Shown: positions 1-10,618 of the stretch, in pieces
How the letters are laid out: each line of letters opens with the position of its first letter
How positions within the stretch are numbered: position 1 is the first letter of the stretch
Assembly: GCA_000716465.1 (NCBI GenBank)
Contig: JNWL01000017.1
Coordinates: 45,337-109,336, forward strand
Reading direction: 5' to 3'
Source of the DNA: Streptomyces bikiniensis
GTDB lineage: Bacteria > Actinomycetota > Actinomycetes > Streptomycetales > Streptomycetaceae
Length of the DNA: 64,000 nt
Position numbers and translations under genes: made by a program
Notes under the pieces: generated by a model
The model's input: only the letters and a program-made list of their open reading frames with translations
Databases searched by the model: none
What the model was told of the DNA's origin: nothing

Positions 1-195
1 CAGGGGGGTGACGGCCCCGGCCTCGGCGAGCCAGCTGCGGTCATCGGGGGCGCGGAGCAGCACGCGGCTGAGTCCGTCGACGGCTTCGTGGCTGGTGACG
101 ACCGTTCCGTGGTGGTCGGCGAGGAAACCGGTGCCGCGCGTCCGCCCCGCCGGATCGCAGATCCGCACCAGCGTCGCCAGGTCCCCGCGTCCCAT
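1..195 (-). CDS. Trypsin-like serine protease domain protein, N-terminal part only
   Basis: The first 65 residues of a protein whose 3' part lies beyond the left edge of the window. It starts at an ATG (193-195 on the complement) and reads MGRGDLATLVRICDP, followed by AGRTRGTGFLADHHGTVVTS. The pattern of a short lead, a GTGFL stretch and a buried TVVTSHE/AVDG segment resembles the first beta-strands and the catalytic-His strand of trypsin-like peptidase domains found at the front of large Streptomyces proteins with WD40 or NACHT parts. The usual TAAHC is SHEAVDG here, with H as a possible catalytic His. This is a family guess from a short piece. It follows truB on the same strand but a strong hairpin separates them, so it is probably transcribed independently. 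Confidence 0.5.
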   Translation of the reverse strand, partial: MGRGDLATLVRICDPAGRTRGTGFLADHHGTVVTSHEAVDGLSRVLLRAPDDRSWLAEAGAVTPL

Positions 196-338
196 GGTGA
201 CGACGGTAGGCGGCCCGTGAGCGCACGACGGCGTGCGGAGAAGAACGCGCCCCCTCGCACTCCCCTTTTCGCCCCGAGCGCCTCCCCGGCGGGGTGAATT
301 TCCGTGACTTTCGCGGACAAGGACCCGTGGGGGAACGA

Positions 339-376
339 GAGTGGGGCGGGTACGCGCGCGCGTACCCGCCCCACTC
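339..376 (-). terminator. Hairpin terminator of the rimP-to-truB operon
   Basis: Perfect 18-bp inverted repeat (arms 339-356 and 359-376, two-base loop) starting 24 bases past the truB stop. There is no U-tract, as is usual in Streptomyces. It separates truB from the protease gene that follows on the same strand. Confidence 0.75.
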
Positions 377-399
377 ATGGGCCGAGGCCCGTCGGTTCG

Positions 400-1299
400 T
401 CAGCCGAAGACGGCCAGGCTCTTCGCCTTGCCCCGCTGGTCCTCGACCAGGGCGAGCAGCTTCCCCTCCGGTCCGAAGACCGCGACGGGGCCCTTCGGGT
501 ACTCCGGCATCTCCAGGCGCACGCCGTTGAGCAGCAGCCGGGCCCGCTTCTCGTCCACGTCCCAGCGCGGGAACGCCGCCGCGGCCGCGTCCGCGACCGG
601 CATGACCGTCAGCTCCTCCTGGAGCCGGTCCAGGGTCCTGGCCGAGTCCAGCTTGTACGGGCCGACCCGGGTGCGGCGCAGCGCGGTCAGGTGTCCGCCC
701 ACGCCGAGCCCGGCGCCGAGGTCCCGGGCGAGCGCCCGGATGTACGTACCGGAGGAGCAGACCACCGAGACGACCAGGTCGACCACGGGGGTGCCGTCCT
801 CGGCGACGGCCTCGCGGACGTCGTACACGCGGAAGGAGGAGACGGTGACCGGGCGGGCCGGGATCTCGAACTCCTCGCCGCCGCGCACGCGCGCGTACGA
901 CCGCTTGCCGTCGATCTTGATCGCGGAGACCTTCGACGGCACCTGCATGATGGCGCCGGTCAGCTCCGCCACACCGGCGTCGATCTGCTCGCGGGTGACC
1001 TTCGACGCGTCGACCGACGCCGTGATCTCGCCCTCGGCGTCGTCGGTGATCGTGGTCTGGCCCAGGCGGACGGTGCCCAGGTACTCCTTCTCGGTCAGCG
1101 CGAGGTGACCGAGGAGCTTGGTCGCCCGCTCCACGCCGAGGACGAGGACGCCCGTGGCCATGGGGTCGAGCGTTCCGGCGTGGCCGACGCGGCGGGTCTT
1201 CGCGATCCCGCGCATCTTGGCCACGACGTCGTGCGAAGTGAAGCCCGACGGCTTGTCGACGATGACGAGGCCGTCGGGCGTGGGGGTCCTGTCGCTCAT
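400..1299 (-). CDS. truB: tRNA pseudouridine(55) synthase TruB
   Basis: 299 residues, normal for actinobacterial TruB. The enzyme isomerises uridine 55 in the T-loop of tRNAs. The N-terminal half carries the family signature: DKPSGFTSHD near residue 15, then GHAGTLDPMATGVL near residue 40, in which Asp45 is the catalytic aspartate. The C-terminal part is the short PUA-like tail of the actinobacterial form. The ATG overlaps the 3' end of rbfA by four bases, so the two are translationally coupled. It is the last gene of the rimP-nusA-ylxR-infB-DUF503-rbfA-truB series, and the hairpin at 339-376 ends the transcript. Confidence 0.97.
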   Translation of the reverse strand: MSDRTPTPDGLVIVDKPSGFTSHDVVAKMRGIAKTRRVGHAGTLDPMATGVLVLGVERATKLLGHLALTEKEYLGTVRLGQTTITDDAEGEITASVDASKVTREQIDAGVAELTGAIMQVPSKVSAIKIDGKRSYARVRGGEEFEIPARPVTVSSFRVYDVREAVAEDGTPVVDLVVSVVCSSGTYIRALARDLGAGLGVGGHLTALRRTRVGPYKLDSARTLDRLQEELTVMPVADAAAAAFPRWDVDEKRARLLLNGVRLEMPEYPKGPVAVFGPEGKLLALVEDQRGKAKSLAVFG

Positions 1300-1736
1300 T
1301 CGGCGGTGTCGTCCTCGCCCGGCTTCTTGTACGGGTCGGCTTCGCCCGCGAAGGAGGCGCCCGAGGACGCCTCCCGCACCTGGGCGTCGGAGGCGCGCGC
1401 CTTGTCGAGGAGGTCCTCGATGGTGCGGGCGTTCTCCGGGAGGGCGTCGGCCACGAAGGTCAGCGTCGGGGTGAACTTGGTCCCCGCCGCCCGGCCCACG
1501 GCCGAGCGGAGGATGCCCTTGGCGCTCTCCAGGCCGGCCGCGGCGCTCGCGCGGTCCTCGTCGTCGCCGTAGACCGTGTAGAAGACCGTGGCCTCCCGCA
1601 GGTCACCGGTGACGCGGGTGTCCGTGATGGTCACGTGCGTACCCAGGCGGGGGTCCTTGATGCCGCGCTGCAGCTTCTCGGCGACCACCTCCCGGATGAG
1701 GTCCGCCAGCTTCTTCGCCCGCGCGTTGTCGGCCAC
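1296..1736 (-). CDS. rbfA: 30S ribosome-binding factor RbfA
   Basis: 146 residues with a single KH-type fold. It binds the 30S subunit near the 5' end of 16S rRNA and is needed for late small-subunit maturation and cold adaptation. Family features are the N-terminal ARAKKLADLIREVVAEKL helix, DPRLGTHVTITDTRVTGDL, and AKGILRSAVGRA in the middle. The last 35 residues are acidic, polar and probably disordered (SSGASFAGEADPYKKPGEDD). Its stop overlaps the truB start (ATGA), and DUF503 lies 30 bases upstream, so it sits in the infB operon as in other actinobacteria. Confidence 0.96.
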   Translation of the reverse strand: MADNARAKKLADLIREVVAEKLQRGIKDPRLGTHVTITDTRVTGDLREATVFYTVYGDDEDRASAAAGLESAKGILRSAVGRAAGTKFTPTLTFVADALPENARTIEDLLDKARASDAQVREASSGASFAGEADPYKKPGEDDTAE

Positions 1737-1766
1737 TGGTCCTTCTCCTTCTCGCCTTGCTCAAAA

Positions 1767-2060
1767 TCAGTCTTCATCAGTGTGGAGCCTGCGGCGCACC
1801 GACAGCAGCTCCACCTCCGGCCGGGCGGCGACGAGCCGCTCGCACCGGTCCAGCACGTCGCTGAGGTGGCCCGGGTCCCCCGTCACCATCGCGACGCCGA
1901 TCTCGGCCCGCCGGTGGAGGTCCTGGCCGCCGACCTCCGCCGCGCTCACCGCGAACTTGCGCTGGAGCTCGGCGACGATCGGCCTGACGACGGAGCGCTT
2001 CTCCTTCAGCGACCGTACGTCGCCGAGGAGCAGATCGAAGGACAGTGTCCCCACGTACAT
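1767..2060 (-). CDS. DUF503 (YlxP-like) protein
   Basis: 97 residues of the DUF503/YlxP family, a small ferredoxin-like fold protein encoded between infB and rbfA in many Gram-positives; its role is not established and a link to ribosome assembly is inferred from position. The characteristic start MYVGTLSFDLLLGDVRSLKEK and the middle EVGGQDLHRRAEIGVAMVTGD are visible. The ATG has only a weak purine-rich stretch in front. A stable hairpin lies between infB and this gene, so expression may depend on read-through. Confidence 0.9.
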   Translation of the reverse strand: MYVGTLSFDLLLGDVRSLKEKRSVVRPIVAELQRKFAVSAAEVGGQDLHRRAEIGVAMVTGDPGHLSDVLDRCERLVAARPEVELLSVRRRLHTDED

Positions 2061-2145
2061 GTGTGTCCGGATGTCCCGCCGGTTCGGGGTCAGTGGCCCC
2101 GCCCACCAGAGGGCGGGTACACCGGGAACCGTACACGCAACGGCC

Positions 2146-2183
2146 GGGGCCGATCGACGGAATAAGTTCCGCCGACCGGCCCC
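2146..2183 (-). terminator. Intercistronic hairpin after infB
   Basis: Arms 2146-2162 and 2167-2183 with a four-base loop. In minus-strand RNA all 17 pairs form, two as G-U wobbles. In plus-strand RNA the same positions would be A-C mismatches, so the structure is tuned to the infB direction. It starts 26 bases after the infB stop and probably acts as a partial terminator or an mRNA-stabilising element before DUF503. Confidence 0.6.
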
Positions 2184-2208
2184 TGCTCACTGCTGCGATC
2201 GGACGCGA

Positions 2209-5298
<3,090 letters not shown>

Positions 5299-5443
5299 TT
5301 CGCTCCTTTGAGGTCCGGTTACCGCCGGACCGTCGCTACTTCATGGGCGTACTCATCGCGTACTCATCGAGTGCTCATCGCAATCTCGACCTACTTCCAA
5401 CTCGCGAGGTACCTGACCGCACGGTGTTCCGTGCCGTACTTCT

Positions 5444-5725
5444 TCACTGCTGTGCCGATCGCTCGACGTGGTGGCGGAGCGCCGCGGTGTCGAGCGGGCC
5501 CTGGACCCTGAAGGCCCTCGGGAACGCCCGGCGGCGGACCGCCAGATCGAGACAGACCACGGCGGGGTGCAGGTACGCACCCCGGCCGGGCAGCGTACCG
5601 CGATGATCCGGAACGCACTCGTCCTTATTCACCACGATCCGCAGCAGATCGCTCTTGGCCGCTCGCTCCCGGCATCCCACGCAGGTTCGCTCAGGGCACA
5701 CGCGGGCGTGCGTCCGGCCAGACAC
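5444..5725 (-). CDS. YlxR/RnpM family RNA-binding protein
   Basis: 93 residues of the DUF448/YlxR family. It has the defining ERTCVGCRERAAKSDLLRIV and GRGAYLHPAVVCLDLAVRR segments. B. subtilis YlxR (RnpM) binds and modulates RNase P; that role is transferred by family only. I chose the GTG at 5725 (VSGRTHARVCPER) because GAGGT lies about eleven bases upstream. A TTG at 5791 would extend the frame by 22 residues, but it lies just past the nusA stop and lacks a good ribosome site. It sits between nusA and infB, the standard place for this family, with 145 bases to infB. Confidence 0.88.
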   Translation of the reverse strand: MSGRTHARVCPERTCVGCRERAAKSDLLRIVVNKDECVPDHRGTLPGRGAYLHPAVVCLDLAVRRRAFPRAFRVQGPLDTAALRHHVERSAQQ

Positions 5726-5799
5726 GATTAAGTCTACCTCCCCGTACCGACCCCGCCCGTTTGGGGCAAGAATCGAACACTCGTTGGCCAAAAACTGTC

Positions 5800-6792
5800 T
5801 CAGGCCTGCTCGGCCTGCTCGGTGTCCGGGCGGATGTCGATCCGCCAGCCGGTGAGCCGGGCGGCCAGGCGGGCGTTCTGGCCCTCCTTGCCGATCGCCA
5901 GGGAGAGCTGGTAGTCCGGCACCGTCACCCGGGCCGAACGGGCGGCCAGGTCGACGATCTCGACCTTGGAGACCCGGGCCGGGGAGAGCGCGTTCGCCAC
6001 CATCTCGGCCGGGTCGTCCGACCAGTCGACGATGTCGATCTTCTCGCCGAGCAGCTCCGCCATCACGTTGCGGACGCGGCTGCCCATGGGGCCGATGCAG
6101 GCGCCCTTGGGGTTCAGGCCCGAACGGGTGGCGCGGACGGCGATCTTGGTGCGGTGGCCGGCCTCGCGGGCGATGGCCGCGATCTCGACCGAGCCGTCCG
6201 CGATCTCCGGCACCTCCAGGGCGAAGAGCTTCTTCACCAGGTTGGGGTGGGTGCGCGAGAGGGTGACGGAGGGGCCGCGGACGCCCTTGGCGACCCGGAC
6301 GACGTACGTCCGCAGGCGCAGGCCGTGGCTGTACTCCTCGCCCGGCACCTGCTCCTGGACCGGGAGGATGGCCTCCAGCTTGTCGTCCAGCTTGACCAGG
6401 ACGTTCTTCGGGTCCTTGCCCTGCTGCACGACACCGGCGACGACGTCGCCCTCACGGCGCGCGTACTCGCCGAAGGTCACGTCGTTCTCGGCGTCCCGCA
6501 GCCGCTGCTGGATGACCTGGCGGGCGGTGCTCGCCGCGATCCGGCCGAAGTCCGAGGGGGTGTCGTCGAAGTCCTTGGGCTCCTGCCCCTCCTCCAGGTC
6601 GGAGGGGTCCTCCTTGGCCCACACGGTGACGTGGCCGGTGTGCCGGTCCAGCTCCACGCGCGCGTGGCGGCGGGCGTCGGGGGTGCGGTGGTACGCGATG
6701 AGGAGGGCCGACTCGATCGCCTCGACCAGCAGGTCGAAGGAGATCTCCTTCTCATGCGCCAAGCCCTTGAGAAGCTTCACGTCGATGTCCAC
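5800..6792 (-). CDS. nusA: Transcription termination/antitermination factor NusA
   Basis: 330 residues, the short actinobacterial NusA lacking the two C-terminal acidic repeats of the E. coli protein. It binds RNA polymerase and nascent RNA and modulates pausing, termination and rRNA antitermination. The N-terminal RNAP-binding domain covers roughly 1-105, S1 follows ([15 protein letters not shown]), then KH1 ([24 protein letters not shown]) and KH2 ([22 protein letters not shown]). The frame stays open far upstream, but the start is the GTG at 6792, with GGAGG seven bases before it and two bases after the rimP stop. Confidence 0.96.
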   Translation of the reverse strand: MDIDVKLLKGLAHEKEISFDLLVEAIESALLIAYHRTPDARRHARVELDRHTGHVTVWAKEDPSDLEEGQEPKDFDDTPSDFGRIAASTARQVIQQRLRDAENDVTFGEYARREGDVVAGVVQQGKDPKNVLVKLDDKLEAILPVQEQVPGEEYSHGLRLRTYVVRVAKGVRGPSVTLSRTHPNLVKKLFALEVPEIADGSVEIAAIAREAGHRTKIAVRATRSGLNPKGACIGPMGSRVRNVMAELLGEKIDIVDWSDDPAEMVANALSPARVSKVEIVDLAARSARVTVPDYQLSLAIGKEGQNARLAARLTGWRIDIRPDTEQAEQA

Positions 6793-6794
6793 GG

Positions 6795-7292
6795 CTACGC
6801 CTCCTCTTCCTTCTTGTCCTTGCGGTTGAACTCGATCTCGACACGCGCCTTGGAGATGTCGGCGAACCCGATCCGGCGGGCGGTGGGCCTGCGCCCCTTC
6901 ACGCCCGGGACTTCGAGGTCGAGGCCGTCCTCGTCCACGGCGAGGATCCGGGCGACCAGCTCCCCCTCGTCGGCGAGCTGGAGGCGCACGAGGCGGCCGG
7001 TGGCGCGCACGTAGTGGCGGTGCTCGGTGAGGGGGCGGTCGGCGCCGGGGGAGCTGACTTCGAGGACGTACTCGCCCTCGCCCATCGCGTCGGTCTCGTC
7101 CAGCTTCTCGGAGATCGCGCGGCTCAGCTCGGCGCAGGCGTCCAGCTCCACGCCCTCGTCGGAGTCGACGACGATCCGCAGCAGTCCGCGGCGGCCCGCC
7201 CGGGACACCTCGACCTCTTCCAGATCCAGGTCCTTCGCGCGGACGAGCGGCTCGACGAGTCCGCGCAGCCTGTCGCTCTGGGTGGTGCTCAT
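6795..7292 (-). CDS. rimP: Ribosome maturation factor RimP
   Basis: 165 residues. RimP helps early 30S assembly by supporting S12 and S19 binding. The N-terminal alpha/beta domain ([22 protein letters not shown], then [15 protein letters not shown]) and the signature [15 protein letters not shown] near residue 80 are clear. The C-terminal SH3-like domain ends in a charged [10 protein letters not shown] tail. It is the first gene of the operon. About 200 bases of non-coding sequence separate it from the divergent lipoprotein gene, so the operon promoter should lie at 7293-7493, though I see no convincing -10/-35 pair. Confidence 0.96.
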   Translation of the reverse strand: MSTTQSDRLRGLVEPLVRAKDLDLEEVEVSRAGRRGLLRIVVDSDEGVELDACAELSRAISEKLDETDAMGEGEYVLEVSSPGADRPLTEHRHYVRATGRLVRLQLADEGELVARILAVDEDGLDLEVPGVKGRRPTARRIGFADISKARVEIEFNRKDKKEEEA

Positions 7293-7493
7293 CCGGGTGA
7301 CTCCTCGGCCGCGTGTGCTGTTGTGTGTCGTCGCGTGTCAGACCAAAGGGTATCCGGTCCCGGAGGGTGTTGCCGTCCACCGCCCCGGGGCCCGCGGGTA
7401 CGCTCGCCTGCGGTGATCCGAACGGCCTTCCGGTACGGACGGGTCCCGGTGCGGACGGATCTTCGACAGTGGACGGCGGCCGAGGGAGAAGGC

Positions 7494-8081
7494 GTGACGA
7501 CGACGGGCAGGCGCGCGCTCCTCGCGGCGGGGGCGGCCGCGGGGGCCGCGGCCCTGGTGGGCTGCACCTCCTCCGGCGGGGAGGGGCCCCGGCGGCCGGG
7601 CGCCGCCGAGCGGGAGGCCGAACGGGTGGCGCGCGCCGAGGCGGCGCTGCGGGCCCGCTCGGTGGCGGTCGCGCGCGGACTGCTCGAACGGTACGACGCG
7701 GTGCTCGCCGCGCACCCGGCCCTGGCGCCCCGGCTGACCCCGCTGCGCAGCTCGGTGGCGGCGCACGTGAGGGCGCTCGGCGACGGCGGTACGGATGGGG
7801 GCGGTACGGGCGCGGTGGAACCCGCGGCGGCCTCCGGCTCCCCCGCCCCCTCCGCCTCCGCGCCGGCCCGCTCCACGACGGCGCCCTCCCCCGCGCCCGT
7901 GCCGGTGGCGGCCGATCCCGCGACGGCCCTCGGCGAGCTGGCGGCGGCCGAGCGGACCGCCTCCGACGGGCACACGGACGCGCTGCTCGCCGCCCCGCCC
8001 GAGTACGCCCGGCTGCTCGCCTCGGTGGCGGCCTCGGGCGCCGTCCACGCCCATCTGCTGACCGAAGGAGCCCGGGCATGA
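7494..8081 (+). CDS. Putative secreted lipoprotein, unknown function
   Basis: 195 residues from a GTG preceded by a purine-rich GGGAGAAGG. The N-terminus [25 protein letters not shown] is a lipoprotein signal: a twin-arginine pair, a hydrophobic Ala-rich stretch and a lipobox LVGC with Cys near residue 24. An alpha-helical Ala/Arg/Glu-rich part follows, then a Pro/Ser/Ala linker at about residues 105-140 and a short helical tail. It overlaps the ferritin-like gene by four bases (ATGA) and divergently flanks rimP, an arrangement I recall as conserved in Streptomyces. No enzymatic motif is visible. Confidence 0.78.
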   Translation: MTTTGRRALLAAGAAAGAAALVGCTSSGGEGPRRPGAAEREAERVARAEAALRARSVAVARGLLERYDAVLAAHPALAPRLTPLRSSVAAHVRALGDGGTDGGGTGAVEPAAASGSPAPSASAPARSTTAPSPAPVPVAADPATALGELAAAERTASDGHTDALLAAPPEYARLLASVAASGAVHAHLLTEGARA

Positions 8082-8494
8082 GCGCCCTCGACGCCACCCA
8101 GGCGGCCCTGGCCGCCGAGCACGCGGCGGTGTACGGGTACGGGGTCGTCGGCGGCCGGATCGGTACGGAGCGCCGGGCGGAGGCCACGGCCGCGTACGAG
8201 GCCCACCGGGCCCGCCGGGAGATGCTGCGCCGGGCGGTGCGGGACCTCGGCGGCGCGCCGGCGGCGGCCGCGGCCGCGTACGCGCTGCCGTTCCGGGTGA
8301 CCGACCCGGCGGGCGCGGTGCGGCTGGCCGCCGTCCTGGAGGACCGGGTCGCGGGCGTCTACTCCGACCTGGTCCGGGCCACCGAGGGCCCGGCCCGGCG
8401 CGAGGCGGCCGCCGCGCTCAAGGAGGCCGCGGTGCGCGCCGTGCGCTGGCGCGGCGCCGACGTAACCTTTCCTGGGCTCGCCGAGCGGGCCTGA
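8078..8494 (+). CDS. DUF4439 ferritin-like protein
   Basis: 138 residues, nearly all helical, with the DUF4439 look: [21 protein letters not shown] at the start, [18 protein letters not shown] in the middle and a final long helix. These ferritin-like four-helix proteins have Glu/His residues at metal-ligand positions (E in [12 protein letters not shown], the AHRARRE helix), but whether this one binds metal is not known. It is translationally coupled to the lipoprotein in front, which suggests a joint role at the membrane. Confidence 0.85.
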   Translation: MSALDATQAALAAEHAAVYGYGVVGGRIGTERRAEATAAYEAHRARREMLRRAVRDLGGAPAAAAAAYALPFRVTDPAGAVRLAAVLEDRVAGVYSDLVRATEGPARREAAAALKEAAVRAVRWRGADVTFPGLAERA

Positions 8495-8560
8495 GCCCGC
8501 CCCGGCGGCCTCGACGCCCCGCCCCGCCGGCCCCTCCCCGACCGAAGGAACAACGCACGC

Positions 8561-9460
8561 ATGGCTTTCGAACCGCCGCAGCGACTCGTCCGGGCGCTCG
8601 GCGAGACGTACGGGAGGGCCGTCGCGGCCGAGTGGCTGGAGCGGCTGCCGGAGCACGCGCGGGCCGCGCTCGACCGGGGCTCCCTGGACGCCGAGCGGGT
8701 GACGGCCCCCGGCGGGCGGAGCAGCCTGGTGGTGCTCGTCCGGCGGTCCGACGACTCCCCCGCCGCCCTCAAGGTGGCGCCGCCGTTCGCCCGGCCGGAC
8801 CGGGAGCGGGAGGCGCTGGCCCACTGGAACGGCTGGGGCGCGGTGCGGCTGATCGAGGGCGTCGGGGAGGAGGGGCTGCTCCTGGAGCGGCTCCAGCCCG
8901 AGGTGTCCCTGCGCTCGCTGCCAGAGGCGAAGGCGCTCCTGGAGGCGGCCGGGACCGTGCGGAAGCTGTGGGTCGAGCCCCCGGCGGACCACGGCTTCGA
9001 GTCGGTGGCCGGGCGGACGGCCCGGCAGGCGGGAGCGATGGACCGCTACCGCGCGGACGCGGCCGTCGGCGACCTGACGGCGGCGGCGCTCGCGGCGCGC
9101 GAGGAGCTGATGGCCGGGGAGGCCGAGACCGTGCTCCTGCACGGCAACTTCCGGCAGGGCAAGGTCCTGGCCGGTGACCGGGCGCCCTGGCTGGCCGTGG
9201 GACCGGAGCCGCTGGTCGGAGAGCGGGCCTACGACCTGGCCCGGCTGGTGCGGGACCGGGTGGAGGACCTGGTGGCGGCCTCGGCGGGCGCCTCGGCGGC
9301 CCGGCGGCGGATGAACAGGCTGGCGGACTCGCTCGACGTGGACCGGGAGCGGCTGCGGGGCTGGACCCTGTTCCGCGCGGTGGAGTCGGGGACGCGGGCG
9401 CTGACGGCGGGGCGGCGACAGGACGCGGAGCTGCTCCTGGAGTTCGCGGGCTGGCTGTAG
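8561..9460 (+). CDS. APH-like fold protein with degenerate catalytic site (predicted pseudokinase)
   Basis: 299 residues that align with the aminoglycoside/hydroxyurea phosphotransferase family (streptomycin 6-kinase type). The ATP-lysine strand AALKVAPP (Lys71), the following Glu, and the region LLEAAGTVRKLW are all recognisable. The catalytic loop, which in active members reads HGDLHPGNVL, is HGNFRQGKVL here (H194-G195-N196, K201). The metal-binding DPKP is GPEP (G214). The catalytic Asp, the loop Asn and the metal Asp are therefore all replaced, so phosphotransfer is unlikely. It could be a structural or nucleotide-sensing relative. It lies between DUF4439 and an SPFH gene with its own ribosome site. 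Confidence 0.82.
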   Translation: MAFEPPQRLVRALGETYGRAVAAEWLERLPEHARAALDRGSLDAERVTAPGGRSSLVVLVRRSDDSPAALKVAPPFARPDREREALAHWNGWGAVRLIEGVGEEGLLLERLQPEVSLRSLPEAKALLEAAGTVRKLWVEPPADHGFESVAGRTARQAGAMDRYRADAAVGDLTAAALAAREELMAGEAETVLLHGNFRQGKVLAGDRAPWLAVGPEPLVGERAYDLARLVRDRVEDLVAASAGASAARRRMNRLADSLDVDRERLRGWTLFRAVESGTRALTAGRRQDAELLLEFAGWL

Positions 9461-9504
9461 GGCGGCTCGCTCGTAGGGCCGCTCGTTCGTAGGGCGGCTC
9501 GCTC
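9457..9504 (+). repeat. Three tandem 16-bp repeats
   Basis: Copies at 9457-9472, 9473-9488 and 9489-9504 with unit GTAGGGCGGCTCGCTC. The middle copy has two differences. The first copy contains the TAG stop of the phosphotransferase-like gene, so the array was probably generated by duplication of the gene end. Confidence 0.75.
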
Positions 9505-9618
9505 GCGCCTCTTCGCGGATCGGCTCGCGTTCGCGGGCGGACTGGAGGGGAATACCCTTTTTGTACCGTTCGCCGGGCGGCCGGGCCTCGTTGTCCGGCC
9601 CGACTCCAGGGGGCCGTG

Positions 9619-10563
9619 ATGATCGAAGAGCTGCTGATGGCGGTGGCCGGCGCGGGCGCCGCGGCGGCCGTGTACGCGGGCGCGGCGGCGCGGGTGGTCA
9701 AGCAGTACGAGCGCGGGGTCGTCTTCCGCTTCGGCCGGCTGCGCGGTCGGGTGCGCTCTCCCGGGTTCACGATGATCGTCCCGGTGGTCGACCGGCTGCA
9801 CAAGGTGAACATGCAGATCGTCACGATGCCGGTGCCCGCGCAGGAGGGCATCACCCGGGACAACGTGACGGTCCGGGTGGACGCGGTCGTGTACTTCAAG
9901 GTGGTCGACCCGGCGGACGCGCTCGTACGGGTGGAGGACTACCGGTTCGCGGTCTCGCAGATGGCGCAGACCTCGCTGCGGTCGATCATCGGCAAGAGCG
10001 ACCTGGACGACCTGCTGTCCAACCGGGAGAAGCTCAACCAGGGTCTTGAGCTGATGCTCGACAGTCCGGCGATGGGGTGGGGCGTGGCCATCGACCGGGT
10101 CGAGATCAAGGACGTGTCGCTGCCGGAGACCATGAAGCGGTCGATGGCCCGGCAGGCGGAGGCGGACCGGGAGCGGCGGGCGCGGGTGATCAACGCGGAC
10201 GCGGAGCTCCAGGCGTCGAAGAAGCTGTCCGAGGCGGCGGCGATGATGTCCGACCAGCCGGCGGCGCTCCAGCTGCGGCTGCTGCAGACGGTGGTGGCGG
10301 TGGCCGCCGAGAAGAACTCCACGCTGGTGCTGCCGTTCCCGGTGGAACTGCTCCGCTTCCTGGAGCGCGCGACCCCGGAGGCCAAGCCGGACGTGGCGCC
10401 GCACGCGCCGCACCGGGCCCCGGAGCGGGAGATACCGCCCCTGCTCGACGACATCGGCGTCGACCCGCACCGGAGGAGCCGGACGGCGGCGGCGGAGGAC
10501 GCCATCGAGGACCTGACGGGCACGTCGGTGGAGCCCGCGCCCGCGCCGCCCCGGGAGGACTGA
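9619..10563 (+). CDS. SPFH/band 7 (slipin-type) membrane protein
   Basis: 314 residues of the stomatin/slipin branch of the SPFH family. One N-terminal hydrophobic segment (LLMAVAGAGAAAAVYAGAAA) anchors it. It is followed by the SPFH domain: VVKQYERGVVFRFGRL, PGFTMIVPVVDRL, VTVRVDAVVYFKVVDP and LRSIIGKSDLDDLLSNRE. A coiled-coil (ADRERRARVINADAELQASKKLSEAA) follows, then a Pro-rich, variable tail. These proteins organise membrane microdomains. A GTG lies directly before the ATG used here; CAGGGGG seven bases upstream supports the ATG. No NfeD partner is next to it. Confidence 0.92.
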   Translation: MIEELLMAVAGAGAAAAVYAGAAARVVKQYERGVVFRFGRLRGRVRSPGFTMIVPVVDRLHKVNMQIVTMPVPAQEGITRDNVTVRVDAVVYFKVVDPADALVRVEDYRFAVSQMAQTSLRSIIGKSDLDDLLSNREKLNQGLELMLDSPAMGWGVAIDRVEIKDVSLPETMKRSMARQAEADRERRARVINADAELQASKKLSEAAAMMSDQPAALQLRLLQTVVAVAAEKNSTLVLPFPVELLRFLERATPEAKPDVAPHAPHRAPEREIPPLLDDIGVDPHRRSRTAAAEDAIEDLTGTSVEPAPAPPRED

Positions 10564-10571
10564 CGCGGCGG

Positions 10572-10605
10572 CGGCCCCGCCCCCTGCTCACAGGGGGCGG
10601 GGCCG
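10572..10605. terminator. Bidirectional terminator between the SPFH gene and proS
   Basis: Perfect 15-bp inverted repeat (arms 10572-10586 and 10591-10605, loop CTCA) in the 55-base gap between convergent genes. Confidence 0.8.
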
Positions 10606-10618
10606 TCGTACGGCGTGA

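Noticed and set aside
5444..5791. TTG start for the YlxR gene
   Set aside because: It would begin in the short gap after nusA without a good ribosome site. The GTG at 5725 has one and gives the family's normal N-terminus.
7293..7493. A -35/-10 promoter (TTGCCG and TACGCT) for the lipoprotein gene
   Set aside because: The spacing is 23 bases, too long for a vegetative promoter.
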